Origin: Acinetobacter bouvetii DSM 14964 = CIP 107468
GTDB taxonomy: Bacteria; Pseudomonadota; Gammaproteobacteria; Pseudomonadales; Moraxellaceae
Assembly (NCBI RefSeq): GCF_000368865.1
Contig: NZ_KB849730.1
Span: 26,594-90,593 of the forward strand
Direction of reading: 5' to 3'
Length of the DNA stretch: 64,000 bases
This document shows, in pieces, positions 1 through 7,740 of this stretch. The first letter of the stretch is position 1. Every line of letters begins with the position of its first letter. The position numbers were made by a program, and so were the translations under genes. Under the pieces are notes generated by a model. The model was not told the DNA's origin. It saw only the letters and a program-made list of their open reading frames with translations, and searched no databases.

Positions 1-42
1 CTGGATAACTGGATAACTGGATAACTGGATAACTGGATAACT
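1..42. repeat. 8-bp tandem repeat
   Basis: Five head-to-tail copies of CTGGATAA plus two bases start at the window edge, so the array probably continues upstream. No coding frame or hairpin explains it. Its total copy number cannot be seen here. Confidence 0.9.
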
Positions 43-84
43 ATAATATTTATTTCCGATAGGTCGACGCATAAATGACAGGCA

Positions 85-112
85 CAAAAAAACCGCAGCA
101 TGTGCGGTTTTT
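85..112 (-). terminator. Rho-independent terminator of tRNA-Arg copy 1
   Basis: The arms AAAACCGCA and TGCGGTTTT enclose a GCATG loop. Read on the minus strand the stem is followed by a run of T. It lies just downstream of the 128-204 tRNA gene. Confidence 0.85.
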
Positions 113-127
113 CAGTCTTGATCAAGT

Positions 128-204
128 TGGTGCGCTCAGAGAGATTCGAACTCCCGACCCCTTAGTTCGTAGCCAAGTGCTCTATCCAGCTGAGCTATGA
201 GCGC
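128..204 (-). tRNA. tRNA-Arg (anticodon ACG), copy 1
   Basis: This 77-nt tRNA decodes CGU-type arginine codons after A34-to-inosine editing. The acceptor arms GCGCTCA and TGAGCGC, the T arm with GTTCGAATC, an anticodon loop CTACGAA and an encoded 3' CCA are all visible. It has the same sequence as copies 2 and 3 and is followed by its own terminator. It is separated from the other copies by the reductase gene at 448-1047, which suggests a duplication. Confidence 0.97.
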
Positions 205-447
205 GACGTCTTGATGGAATGCATTATACGTGATTTTCAACTTTTGTTAAGCGCTTATTTGTATAATTCCAACTGACCGTCTAGTATTTAGGCGCATCCG
301 CTAAGAATCCCCGCTAAACCCTGCAAATTCACCGATTTCAAAGCCATGCATGACAGCAGCATTTAATTTGAATCCACGCAGATCCGGCTAAAACGGCGTC
401 TGCGGTTCCGCTATTCAGCAAAACCCATGCGTATTTTCAACAGCGCT

Positions 448-1047
448 TCAGCCCAAATGGCCCGTTTCCACGGCGCCGCCGCGGACATAGTGCGCAAAAA
501 TCACGCCGCTGGCTGTCACAGCATGATCTTTCAATACATAGGCCGCTGGAACTGCATTGGCTGCAAATAAGCGCTTGCCTTGACCCAGCAGCAATGGAAA
601 AATCATCAGCTGCAGCTCATCGGCAAGGTCATGCGCCAGCAAAGCCTGAACCAGCTGCGCGCTGCCATGGACTTTAATCGCGCCGCCGCGGCCGGCTTTT
701 ATTTTCCGCACATCTTCCAGCTGTTGCAGGAAAACCGTATTTTGCCAGTCTGAATGCGCTAACGTCCTGGACAGCACATATTTGGCCACCTCATTGATTC
801 CAGGCCACAGCGCCGCATGCGCTGGCCAGTATGGCGCCCAAATTTCAAAGGTTTTGCGGCCCAGCAAAATATCCACCGGCTGCATCCACGCGTGCATAAC
901 CGCAGCAAGTACGGCGTCATTCTCTGCAAAATAGGGCGCTGCCCAGCCGCCATGCTGAAATCCGCCCGAGGAGTCTTCCTCTGCCCCGCCCGGCGCCTGC
1001 ATCACGCCATCCAGCGTGATGAATTCCTGCACAATGAGTGTTCTCAT
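448..1047 (-). CDS. Dihydrofolate reductase family protein (RibD C-terminal domain)
   Basis: A 199-residue protein of the RibD-C/DHFR-like fold, cytoplasmic, probably an NADPH-dependent reductase of unknown substrate. Family signs are the N-terminal LDGVMQAP segment, LLGRKTFEIW around residue 65, and the later KVHGSAQL and FPLLLGQGKRLF motifs. I chose the ATG at 1047 because GGGGGAG lies 8 nt upstream; an in-frame GTG at 1056 would overlap that ribosome binding site. The gene sits between two tRNA-Arg copies on the same strand, so it looks like cargo gained or retained during a tRNA duplication. Its physiological role cannot be inferred from the neighbours. Confidence 0.85.
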   Translation of the reverse strand: MRTLIVQEFITLDGVMQAPGGAEEDSSGGFQHGGWAAPYFAENDAVLAAVMHAWMQPVDILLGRKTFEIWAPYWPAHAALWPGINEVAKYVLSRTLAHSDWQNTVFLQQLEDVRKIKAGRGGAIKVHGSAQLVQALLAHDLADELQLMIFPLLLGQGKRLFAANAVPAAYVLKDHAVTASGVIFAHYVRGGAVETGHLG

Positions 1048-1141
1048 GCGATGCACTCCCCCAGTATTGAAGGGTCAGCGTTCAATTCTTTTTATACTAA
1101 TCTTATTTTCAACATAAAGGGCAAAAGCCAAAATTCAGACA

Positions 1142-1165
1142 CAAAAAAACCGCAGCATGTGCGGT
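1142..1165 (-). terminator. Terminator of the tRNA-Ser/tRNA-Arg transcript
   Basis: The minus strand reads ACCGCA, a CATGC loop region, TGCGGT and then seven T. It is nearly the same hairpin as at 85-112, so the terminator was duplicated together with the tRNA gene. Confidence 0.8.
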
Positions 1166-1178
1166 AATTTGTTCAAGT

Positions 1179-1255
1179 TGGTGCGCTCAGAGAGATTCGA
1201 ACTCCCGACCCCTTAGTTCGTAGCCAAGTGCTCTATCCAGCTGAGCTATGAGCGC
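1179..1255 (-). tRNA. tRNA-Arg (anticodon ACG), copy 2
   Basis: Same 77-nt sequence as copy 1, including the encoded CCA. It is the last gene of the transcript that starts upstream of tRNA-Ser and is followed by a terminator at 1142-1165. Confidence 0.97.
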
Positions 1256-1303
1256 TAAACTTGTGTGCCTTAACGGCTTACGTTACTTTTCGTGTTTACT
1301 TAT

Positions 1304-1380
1304 TGGTGCGCTCAGAGAGATTCGAACTCCCGACCCCTTAGTTCGTAGCCAAGTGCTCTATCCAGCTGAGCTATGAGCGC
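1304..1380 (-). tRNA. tRNA-Arg (anticodon ACG), copy 3
   Basis: Same 77-nt tRNA-Arg sequence with CCA. It lies 48 nt upstream of copy 2 and 15 nt downstream of tRNA-Ser, so the three are very likely processed from one precursor. Confidence 0.97.
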
Positions 1381-1395
1381 GACATAAGTAAAGCG

Positions 1396-1485
1396 TGGCG
1401 GTGAGAGAGGGATTCGAACCCTCGATACAGTTACCCGTATGCGTCCTTAGCAGGGACGTGGTTTCAGCCACTCACCCATCTCACC
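1396..1485 (-). tRNA. tRNA-Ser (anticodon GCU)
   Basis: A 90-nt class II tRNA with a long variable arm that reads AGC and AGU serine codons. The acceptor arms GGTGAGA and TCTCACC, the anticodon loop around CTGCTAA, the T arm GGTTCGAATCC and an encoded 3' CCA are visible. It is the first gene of the tRNA operon, about 6 nt after the predicted start of transcription. Confidence 0.96.
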
Positions 1486-1498
1486 GTAACGTGGCGCC

Positions 1499-1527
1499 AT
1501 AATACAAACTTAACCGCTGCACTGCAA
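1499..1527 (-). promoter_or_regulatory. Sigma-70 promoter of the tRNA operon
   Basis: On the minus strand TTGCAG and TATTAT are separated by 17 nt. A GGCGCC block follows the -10 hexamer, as in GC-rich stable-RNA discriminators. Transcription would start near 1491, just before tRNA-Ser. Confidence 0.75.
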
Positions 1528-1754
1528 GCAATGCGCACTGTTTTTTTGCTTTTTTTTGCTCAATTAAATATTTTTTAAACGATTTTCAGAAACTTTAACA
1601 GTAATCGCTGGAAAAAGACGCGATTCACCAGCCATAAAAACTGCAAACGTCGTAAAATGCCAACTTAGAACACAATATTGCAATCATTTACGTGCAGTAT
1701 CCTGCTGCATGTCTTATGCTAATCCTAATCTTCTGACTTGAAGCCAAAGACATT

Positions 1755-4211
1755 ATGAAAAATTGGGTCGACCCTGAAGCAAAAGCTGAAGCCGAACGTT
1801 ACGAAAATCCAATTCCCAGCCGCAAGCTGATTTTGGAAACCATTGAGCAGCGCGAAACTGCGCTGTCGCATGCAGATCTTGTCGAGCATTTTGAAATTGC
1901 CGATCAAAAAAGCATTGACGCCCTGAGCCATCGCTTAATTGCCATGGTGCGTGACGGACAGCTGATGAAAGACGGCTTTAAATTTCAGTTGGCTGAAGAA
2001 CAGCCGACCCATGAAGCAACGGTGTACATTAACAGTAAAGGCTTGGGCACAGCCAATATCTCAGGTCAGGATGATCTGCTGCTGCCGGAGCGTGAACTGC
2101 GCCAAGTCTTTAACGGCGACCGGGTTAAAGTCCGCCAGACATCGGTAGACCGCAAAGGCAAAGCCTGGGGCTTTATTACCGAAGTTCTGCAGCACCGGGT
2201 GAAAGAAATTATCGGAAAAGTATCAATATACGATGGCGAATATTTTATCCAGCCCGCCAATCCCAATGCGCATCAGCCCATTACCTTAGAAAAAGAGCTG
2301 ATTGAGCATGCCAAAGTCAAAGTTGGCGACTCTATCCGTGTCGCCATTGACACCTATCCAACCAAAGATGAATTTGCCACAGGCCATATCGTGCAGTCGA
2401 TGGCGGATAAAGCCGATACTGAAATCATTATTCCGCAAACCATTTTAGAGTTTGGCTTGCCGTATGAGTTTCCTGAAGCGGTGATTAAAGAAGCCGAAAG
2501 CTTTAAAGAGCCGTCAGATCAAGACCGCAAAGGCCGCATCGATCTGCGCGATTTGCCATTGGTGACCATTGACGGCGAAGATGCCCGCGACTTTGATGAT
2601 GCGGTGTATGCAGAAAAACGCGCTGGCGGAGGCTACCGCGTCGTGGTGGCGATTGCCGATGTCAGCCATTATGTGCGTGTAGGCAAGCCGCTGGATGATG
2701 AAGCGCAAGAACGCGGCACGTCGGTGTACTTCCCGCACTTTGTTTTGCCGATGCTGCCGGAAGCGCTGTCCAATGGCCTCTGCTCGCTGAATCCAAATGT
2801 TGACCGCTTATGCATGGTCTGCGACTTGAAACTGTCGCGCGCTGGCCGGGTAACGGGCTATGAATTCTATCCGTCGGTCATGCACTCTAAAGCGCGCCTG
2901 ACCTATACGCAGGTTGCGCAGTATTTTGACGGCGACAGCAAAGCGGTCACCGAAGACCGGGATGTGCGCAAATCATTGAATACGCTGTTCCAGCTGTATC
3001 AAGTCTTAAAAGGCCTACGGGCAGAACGCCATGCGATGGAATTCGAAACGGTCGAAACCTACATGACCTTTGATGAATTGGGCGGCATTAAAGAAATTCT
3101 GCCGCGTTCACGCAATGAAGCGCACAAGCTGATTGAAGAATGCATGCTGCTGGCCAATGTCGCTGCAGCGGACTACGCATTGAAAAATGAAATTCCGATG
3201 CTGTACCGTGTGCATGAGCCGCCAGAGTTTTCCCGCATTCAGAAAGTCCGTGATTTTGTGAAGCTGCTGGGCATGAACTTCCCGGAACAGCCGACTCAGG
3301 CGGATTATCAGGCCGTCATTGAAGCCACCAAAGACCGCATTGATGCGCCAAGCATTCATGCCGTGCTGCTGCGCTCAATGATGCAGGCCTACTATGGCCC
3401 GGACAATGCAGGCCACTTCGGTTTAGCCTATGAAGCATATACGCACTTCACATCGCCTATCCGCCGCTACCCGGACTTGCTGCTGCACCGCGCGATTAAA
3501 GCGCATCTGCAGAAGAAACCGTTCCCATTATCGGGCCAGTCTTTGAGTGATGCCGGTGAGCATTTCTCCGCCACCGAACGCCGCGCAGATGAAGCATCCC
3601 GTTCTGTGACTGCATGGCTGAAATGCCATTATATGCAGCAGCATTTGGGTGAAGAATTTACCGGCACGATTTCTGCTGTCGCGGAGTTTGGCTTATTTGT
3701 TACCTTAAAAGACTTATATGTTGACGGCATGGTGCATGTCAGCCAATTAGGCGATGACTTTTTTGTCTTTGATCAGCCGAGCCAAAGCCTGATTGGCAAA
3801 GGCCATGGCCAAACGTTCAGCCTAGGTGATGAAGTCAAGGTGAAAGTTGCCGGCGTAAACCTGGAAGAGCGCAAAATTGATTTTGAATTGCTGCAGCAGC
3901 TGACACACGGAGGCCGCGCTGTACGCAGCCGGGCGCCGCGCGTCGCTAAACCGGCGCAGCGCGCCGATGCCAGACCGGCCCCGCGCGGTGATGCCAAGGA
4001 AGAAGTCTTTTCTGAACAGGGCAAAGCCACTGTCAGTGAAGACGGAGAACGTCCCATTCGAAAGAAAAAGCCCAAATCAAAACCAAGCTCTTACGGCGCA
4101 AAGTCTGATAAAAAATCTGCAGCTAAATCTGAAGCAAAGGCTAAAGATAAAGTAAAGAAAAAAGCCAAGGCCAAAAAGAAAAAGGCCAATGCCAAAGCAA
4201 AAACTGAGTAA
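1755..4211 (+). CDS. rnr: Ribonuclease R
   Basis: An 818-residue 3'-to-5' hydrolytic exoribonuclease that degrades structured RNA, acting in rRNA quality control and mRNA turnover. The order is an N-terminal winged-helix region (about residues 20-75), cold-shock-like OB domains, the RNB catalytic domain with the acidic metal-binding motif DGEDARDFDDA near residue 272, and an S1 domain at about 630-715. A long Lys/Ala-rich basic tail (about 720-818) ends the protein, as in RNase R but not RNase II. The start ATG lies just after a tRNA operon on the opposite strand. A strong terminator follows the stop, so it is probably monocistronic. Confidence 0.97.
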   Translation: MKNWVDPEAKAEAERYENPIPSRKLILETIEQRETALSHADLVEHFEIADQKSIDALSHRLIAMVRDGQLMKDGFKFQLAEEQPTHEATVYINSKGLGTANISGQDDLLLPERELRQVFNGDRVKVRQTSVDRKGKAWGFITEVLQHRVKEIIGKVSIYDGEYFIQPANPNAHQPITLEKELIEHAKVKVGDSIRVAIDTYPTKDEFATGHIVQSMADKADTEIIIPQTILEFGLPYEFPEAVIKEAESFKEPSDQDRKGRIDLRDLPLVTIDGEDARDFDDAVYAEKRAGGGYRVVVAIADVSHYVRVGKPLDDEAQERGTSVYFPHFVLPMLPEALSNGLCSLNPNVDRLCMVCDLKLSRAGRVTGYEFYPSVMHSKARLTYTQVAQYFDGDSKAVTEDRDVRKSLNTLFQLYQVLKGLRAERHAMEFETVETYMTFDELGGIKEILPRSRNEAHKLIEECMLLANVAAADYALKNEIPMLYRVHEPPEFSRIQKVRDFVKLLGMNFPEQPTQADYQAVIEATKDRIDAPSIHAVLLRSMMQAYYGPDNAGHFGLAYEAYTHFTSPIRRYPDLLLHRAIKAHLQKKPFPLSGQSLSDAGEHFSATERRADEASRSVTAWLKCHYMQQHLGEEFTGTISAVAEFGLFVTLKDLYVDGMVHVSQLGDDFFVFDQPSQSLIGKGHGQTFSLGDEVKVKVAGVNLEERKIDFELLQQLTHGGRAVRSRAPRVAKPAQRADARPAPRGDAKEEVFSEQGKATVSEDGERPIRKKKPKSKPSSYGAKSDKKSAAKSEAKAKDKVKKKAKAKKKKANAKAKTE

Positions 4212-4225
4212 TTGCGGCAACCATT

Positions 4226-4254
4226 CAAAGAGCGCTTCGGCGCTCTTTTTTATT
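4226..4254 (+). terminator. Terminator after rnr
   Basis: AAAGAGCG and CGCTCTTT enclose a CTTCGG tetraloop region and are followed by T-rich sequence, 15 nt past the rnr stop. Confidence 0.9.
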
Positions 4255-4652
4255 TATGCAGTGAATGCAAATAAAAGTCACCTGCTTGGAAAATACCGTT
4301 TTCATTTGCGCCAGCCATAGTTTATGCCGCAGTATTGGCAAATGCTAAGCATCTTTAAAACAGCGTTCTGAAACATCCAGCAAATCGAAGCTGACTTGCC
4401 AGCGCGATTTGTAAACTGCCCAATACAATCTCCCGAATTATGATGCAACGCCTGCCGAATCCCAGCAGCGCCAGCATTAAAATAACCTGCGTCATCTCCC
4501 TGCCCCTGCAAGTTCGATCTATCTTGAGCATGCGGTCAAAGCACTTCAAACCCTGCCGATCTTTGAATAAATTCCGGTTCTGCCTTGATTTCCCTGCACT
4601 TAAGCCTTACATCTACACATAACACAGAATATTTTTATACGGCATTAGCATC
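4255..4652 (+). other. Intergenic region rnr-prlC, no gene supported
   Basis: About 400 nt without a convincing gene. Short open frames exist on both strands but lack a ribosome binding site and any recognisable protein pattern. The prlC promoter must lie here, but no clear -35/-10 pair stands out. Confidence 0.6.
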
Positions 4653-6683
4653 ATGGCATTAGAAAAGGCGACTCTGCCCGTTCCGCAATTCGATCAAATT
4701 CAATTAGATCAGCTGAAATTAAAAATTGAACAGGCCATTCAGCATGGACAGGATTTTTTAAATGAACTGACGGCAGTTCCAGACAGCATTCAAGCGCAGC
4801 TGCAGGTTTTAGACACCGTCGACCATCTCGAAAACAGCATGAGCGAGTCTTGGGGCGTACTGTCGCATTTAAATGCCGTAATGAACAATGCAGAGACTCG
4901 TGAAGTGCATCAAGCGCTTTTGCCTGCGCTCAGTGAATATTACACAGCGCTTGGCCAGCATGCTGCGCTGTATCAAACCTATCAGCAGGTCCATGACAAC
5001 AGTATTTTCAGCACGTTGCCTGCGGCGCAGCAAAGCGCAGTTAAACTTGCCCTGCGTGACTTCAAACTGTCTGGTGTCGCTTTAGAGGGTGAAGCCAAAA
5101 AACGCTATGCAGAGATCTCTTCGCGCCTGTCGCAATTGTCTTCTGATTTTTCCAACCATGTTTTAGATGCAACACAGGCCTACTTCAAGCCTTTGACCGA
5201 AGCGCAGCTGGAAGGCCTGCCGCAAAGCAGCATTGAATTATTGAAGCAGTACGGCCAGCAGCGCGAGCTGGAACAGCCCGCAGCCACTTTGGATATCCCA
5301 TCCTATTTGGCTATTATGACTTATGCAGCCAGCCGTGAACTGCGTGAAGAACTGCATAAAGCCTACACCACCAAAGCCTCTGAATTAGGCGGCCACCCTG
5401 AATTTGACAATACTTCCGCAATGGAAGAAATCCTCAGCCTGCGTCAGGAAATGGCGGAGCTACTGGGCTTCCACAATTACGCAGAATTGTCACTTGCCAG
5501 CAAAATGGCGCCGGATGTGGAAACTGTCAATCAATTTTTAGTCGATTTGGCAGAACATGCGCGCAAGCCGGCAGAAAAGGAAATTGCAGAACTCAAAGCG
5601 ATTGCGGCGGCTGACGGCATCACAGAGTTGCAGCCATGGGACACTGGCTACTACAGCGAAAAGCTGAAAATGCAGCAATTCAATTTGTCACAGGAGGCCC
5701 TCAAGCCCTACTTCCCTGCGCCAAAAATCCTGCAAGGCTTGTTCAGTATCGTGAACCGTTTATACGGCATCAATATTGTCGAACGTGAAGCGCCGGTCTG
5801 GCATCCAGACGCCCGCTATTTCGAACTGGAAGATCAGGGCGCTGTGGTCGGCGGATTCTACTTCGATTTATACGCGCGCAGCGGCAAACGCGGCGGCGCA
5901 TGGATGAGCGGTTTCCGTTCGCGCATGCAAACCGCCAGCGGCCTGCAAAAACCGATTTGCTACATGGTCTGCAACTTTACCCCGCCTGTGGGCGATCAGC
6001 CTGCGCTGCTTACGCATGATGAAGTGAATACGCTCTTCCATGAATTTGGACACGGCCTGCATCATATGCTGACGGAAGTCGACAATATCGCAGTCGCAGG
6101 CACACACGGCGTCGCCTGGGATGCCGTAGAATTGCCTAGCCAGTTTATGGAATTTTGGACCTGGGATAAAGACAGCTTAGACCTGCTGAGCGAGCACATC
6201 GAAAGCCATGAGTCCCTGCCGGAAGACCTGCTGAAAGCGCTGCTGGACGCCCGCCATTTTCAATCCGGCATGCAGTCGCTGCGCCAGGTAGAATTTGCCT
6301 TATTTGACTTGAATATTCACAAAACCGCACCGGCGCTAAACGCGGCGCAAATTCAGGCCACGCTGGATGAAATCCGTCAAAAATACGCAGTTGCGCCCAA
6401 TGCCAGCTATAACCGCTTTCAGCACGGATTCAGCCATATTTTTGCAGGCGGCTATGCGGCCGGCTATTATTCATATAAATGGGCAGAAGTTTTGGCCAGT
6501 GATGCCTTTGACCGTTTCGAAAAAGAAGGCATCTTCAACACAGAGACTGGAAAACAGTTTCGGCAGTTTATTCTAGCAGTTGGCGGAAAAGATACAGCCC
6601 TTGACGCATTTATCAATTTCCGCGGACGCGAGCCAAAAATAGATGCTTTGCTTCGTCATCAAGGTTGGACGAACGCATCATAA
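4653..6683 (+). CDS. prlC: Oligopeptidase A, M3 family zinc metallopeptidase
   Basis: A 676-residue cytoplasmic thimet-type peptidase that degrades short peptides, including cleaved signal peptides. The zinc-binding HEFGH motif is at residues 463-467, with the downstream glutamate ligand expected in the WDAVELPSQFME segment about 25 residues later. Length and the C-terminal FQHGFSHIFAGGYAAGYYSY segment fit the PrlC/OpdA family. No signal peptide is seen. The ribosome binding site before the ATG is weak. The next gene, yheV, begins 42 nt downstream and may be co-transcribed. Confidence 0.96.
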   Translation: MALEKATLPVPQFDQIQLDQLKLKIEQAIQHGQDFLNELTAVPDSIQAQLQVLDTVDHLENSMSESWGVLSHLNAVMNNAETREVHQALLPALSEYYTALGQHAALYQTYQQVHDNSIFSTLPAAQQSAVKLALRDFKLSGVALEGEAKKRYAEISSRLSQLSSDFSNHVLDATQAYFKPLTEAQLEGLPQSSIELLKQYGQQRELEQPAATLDIPSYLAIMTYAASRELREELHKAYTTKASELGGHPEFDNTSAMEEILSLRQEMAELLGFHNYAELSLASKMAPDVETVNQFLVDLAEHARKPAEKEIAELKAIAAADGITELQPWDTGYYSEKLKMQQFNLSQEALKPYFPAPKILQGLFSIVNRLYGINIVEREAPVWHPDARYFELEDQGAVVGGFYFDLYARSGKRGGAWMSGFRSRMQTASGLQKPICYMVCNFTPPVGDQPALLTHDEVNTLFHEFGHGLHHMLTEVDNIAVAGTHGVAWDAVELPSQFMEFWTWDKDSLDLLSEHIESHESLPEDLLKALLDARHFQSGMQSLRQVEFALFDLNIHKTAPALNAAQIQATLDEIRQKYAVAPNASYNRFQHGFSHIFAGGYAAGYYSYKWAEVLASDAFDRFEKEGIFNTETGKQFRQFILAVGGKDTALDAFINFRGREPKIDALLRHQGWTNAS

Positions 6684-6725
6684 AACGCTTAAACTAGTTG
6701 CCTTAGTTTGATTGAGGGTAGCAGG

Positions 6726-6941
6726 ATGACCATTAAACGCCGTTTCATTGCTGGAGCAAAATGTCCAAAATGCCAGGCGTTAGATCGAGTCGTCATGCTG
6801 ACTTCAGGCGACGATGAATGGATTGAATGCATTGACTGCGGTTACAGTGAAAACCGCCCGACGCATGTGGAAGAACCGGAAACGCCGGCTGTTCCAGATG
6901 ACATCGGCGTCATTCAATTCAAGCCTCGCCAGCCGAAATAA
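6726..6941 (+). CDS. yheV: YheV family putative zinc ribbon protein
   Basis: A 71-residue protein of unknown function with two Cys pairs (CPKC near residue 13 and CIDC near residue 39) typical of a zinc ribbon. The opening MTIKRRFIAGAKCPKC matches the gammaproteobacterial YheV family closely. The ATG at 6726 has a GAGGGT/AGG-rich ribosome binding site; an upstream in-frame TTG at 6708 would lie before it and is rejected. It lies between prlC and a small membrane-anchored protein on the same strand with short gaps, so the three probably form an operon. Confidence 0.85.
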   Translation: MTIKRRFIAGAKCPKCQALDRVVMLTSGDDEWIECIDCGYSENRPTHVEEPETPAVPDDIGVIQFKPRQPK

Positions 6942-6956
6942 CAACAAGGCTTTTAT

Positions 6957-7382
6957 ATGTTTGAAGATCAAAGACATAGTCCGAAACTTTTAATCGGGAT
7001 TGTTGGGGGATTAATTGCTGTCATCGCACTGTTCTTAACCTATCAGTGGATGATGGCGTCCAATGCAGAAGATTTGCCGCCGCATCAGGCTGATGCCGCG
7101 CCTGTAAAAGCAGCGCCCGCGGAAACGGTAAAACCTCCTGCGGCGGCGCCTGAAGCCGTTTCCACTGCAGCCAAATTGGCTGATGAAGATATTCTGCAGG
7201 CGCCTGTGCCTGAAAATGCGGCTTTAGCCAAAGAAGAAATTGCAAAATTGGAAGATATTCAATCGCAGCTGAATGAACAGGAAAAAACGCTGAAAGCGCA
7301 GCATACCGATGCTGACCAGCTGATTAAGCTCAAAGAAGAGCAAATTAAACTGCTCGAAGCGCAGCTGTCCCAAAAGCCATAA
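6957..7382 (+). CDS. Membrane-anchored coiled-coil protein, function unknown
   Basis: A 141-residue protein I do not recognise. Residues about 11-31 form one hydrophobic helix after a short polar N terminus, so it is probably an inner-membrane bitopic protein. Residues about 43-68 are Ala/Pro-rich, and about 85-138 are rich in Glu, Lys, Gln and Leu with heptad spacing, suggesting a coiled coil. It starts 15 nt after yheV and ends at a strong terminator, so it is the last gene of the prlC-yheV unit. Confidence 0.8.
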   Translation: MFEDQRHSPKLLIGIVGGLIAVIALFLTYQWMMASNAEDLPPHQADAAPVKAAPAETVKPPAAAPEAVSTAAKLADEDILQAPVPENAALAKEEIAKLEDIQSQLNEQEKTLKAQHTDADQLIKLKEEQIKLLEAQLSQKP

Positions 7383-7397
7383 TTTTATCAATTCAAT

Positions 7398-7434
7398 TGA
7401 GGCTAGAATTTCTGCAGCTTTCTAGCCTTTTTTT
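7398..7434 (+). terminator. Terminator of the prlC-yheV unit
   Basis: GGCTAGAA and TTCTAGCC enclose a 11-nt loop and are followed by seven T, 16 nt past the stop codon. Confidence 0.9.
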
Positions 7435-7689
7435 ATGCTGCATGTTCCCGCAAAGCGCGGCCTGTTTAAGGCTCTTGGCCTGTGAACACTAGCCGCCCTT
7501 TTATATTCCATGATGGGCATCATTTGCATCCGTTTTGCCTCCCATAGCGCAACTACGCCGCCAGCATCTTTTTCCGCAACCGTTATACGGCTTTCAATCA
7601 GCTGTTCATCCTTGGCTTAGGCGCCTGCTTACTGTGCAGCCCGCCACCTCAAAAAGTTCAGACAGTTCAGAGCATCAAAAAGAAGCGCA
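7435..7689. other. Intergenic region, no gene supported
   Basis: This stretch separates two convergent transcription units. A 69-codon plus-strand frame runs through it and across the minus-strand terminator into the permease gene, but it has no ribosome binding site or protein character, so I call no gene. Confidence 0.6.
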
Positions 7690-7713
7690 TAAAAAAGCGC
7701 CCGAAGGCGCTAT
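7690..7713 (-). terminator. Terminator of the TRAP permease gene
   Basis: AGCGCC and GGCGCT enclose a CGAA loop; the minus strand then reads six T. It is 28 nt past the permease stop codon. Confidence 0.85.
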
Positions 7714-7740
7714 TTTCAGTTCATTTCCTAATGCTGTAGC

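Noticed and set aside
4440..4622. 60-codon plus-strand frame before prlC
   Set aside because: It has no ribosome binding site, no protein pattern, and an overlapping minus-strand frame is as long. Both look like chance.
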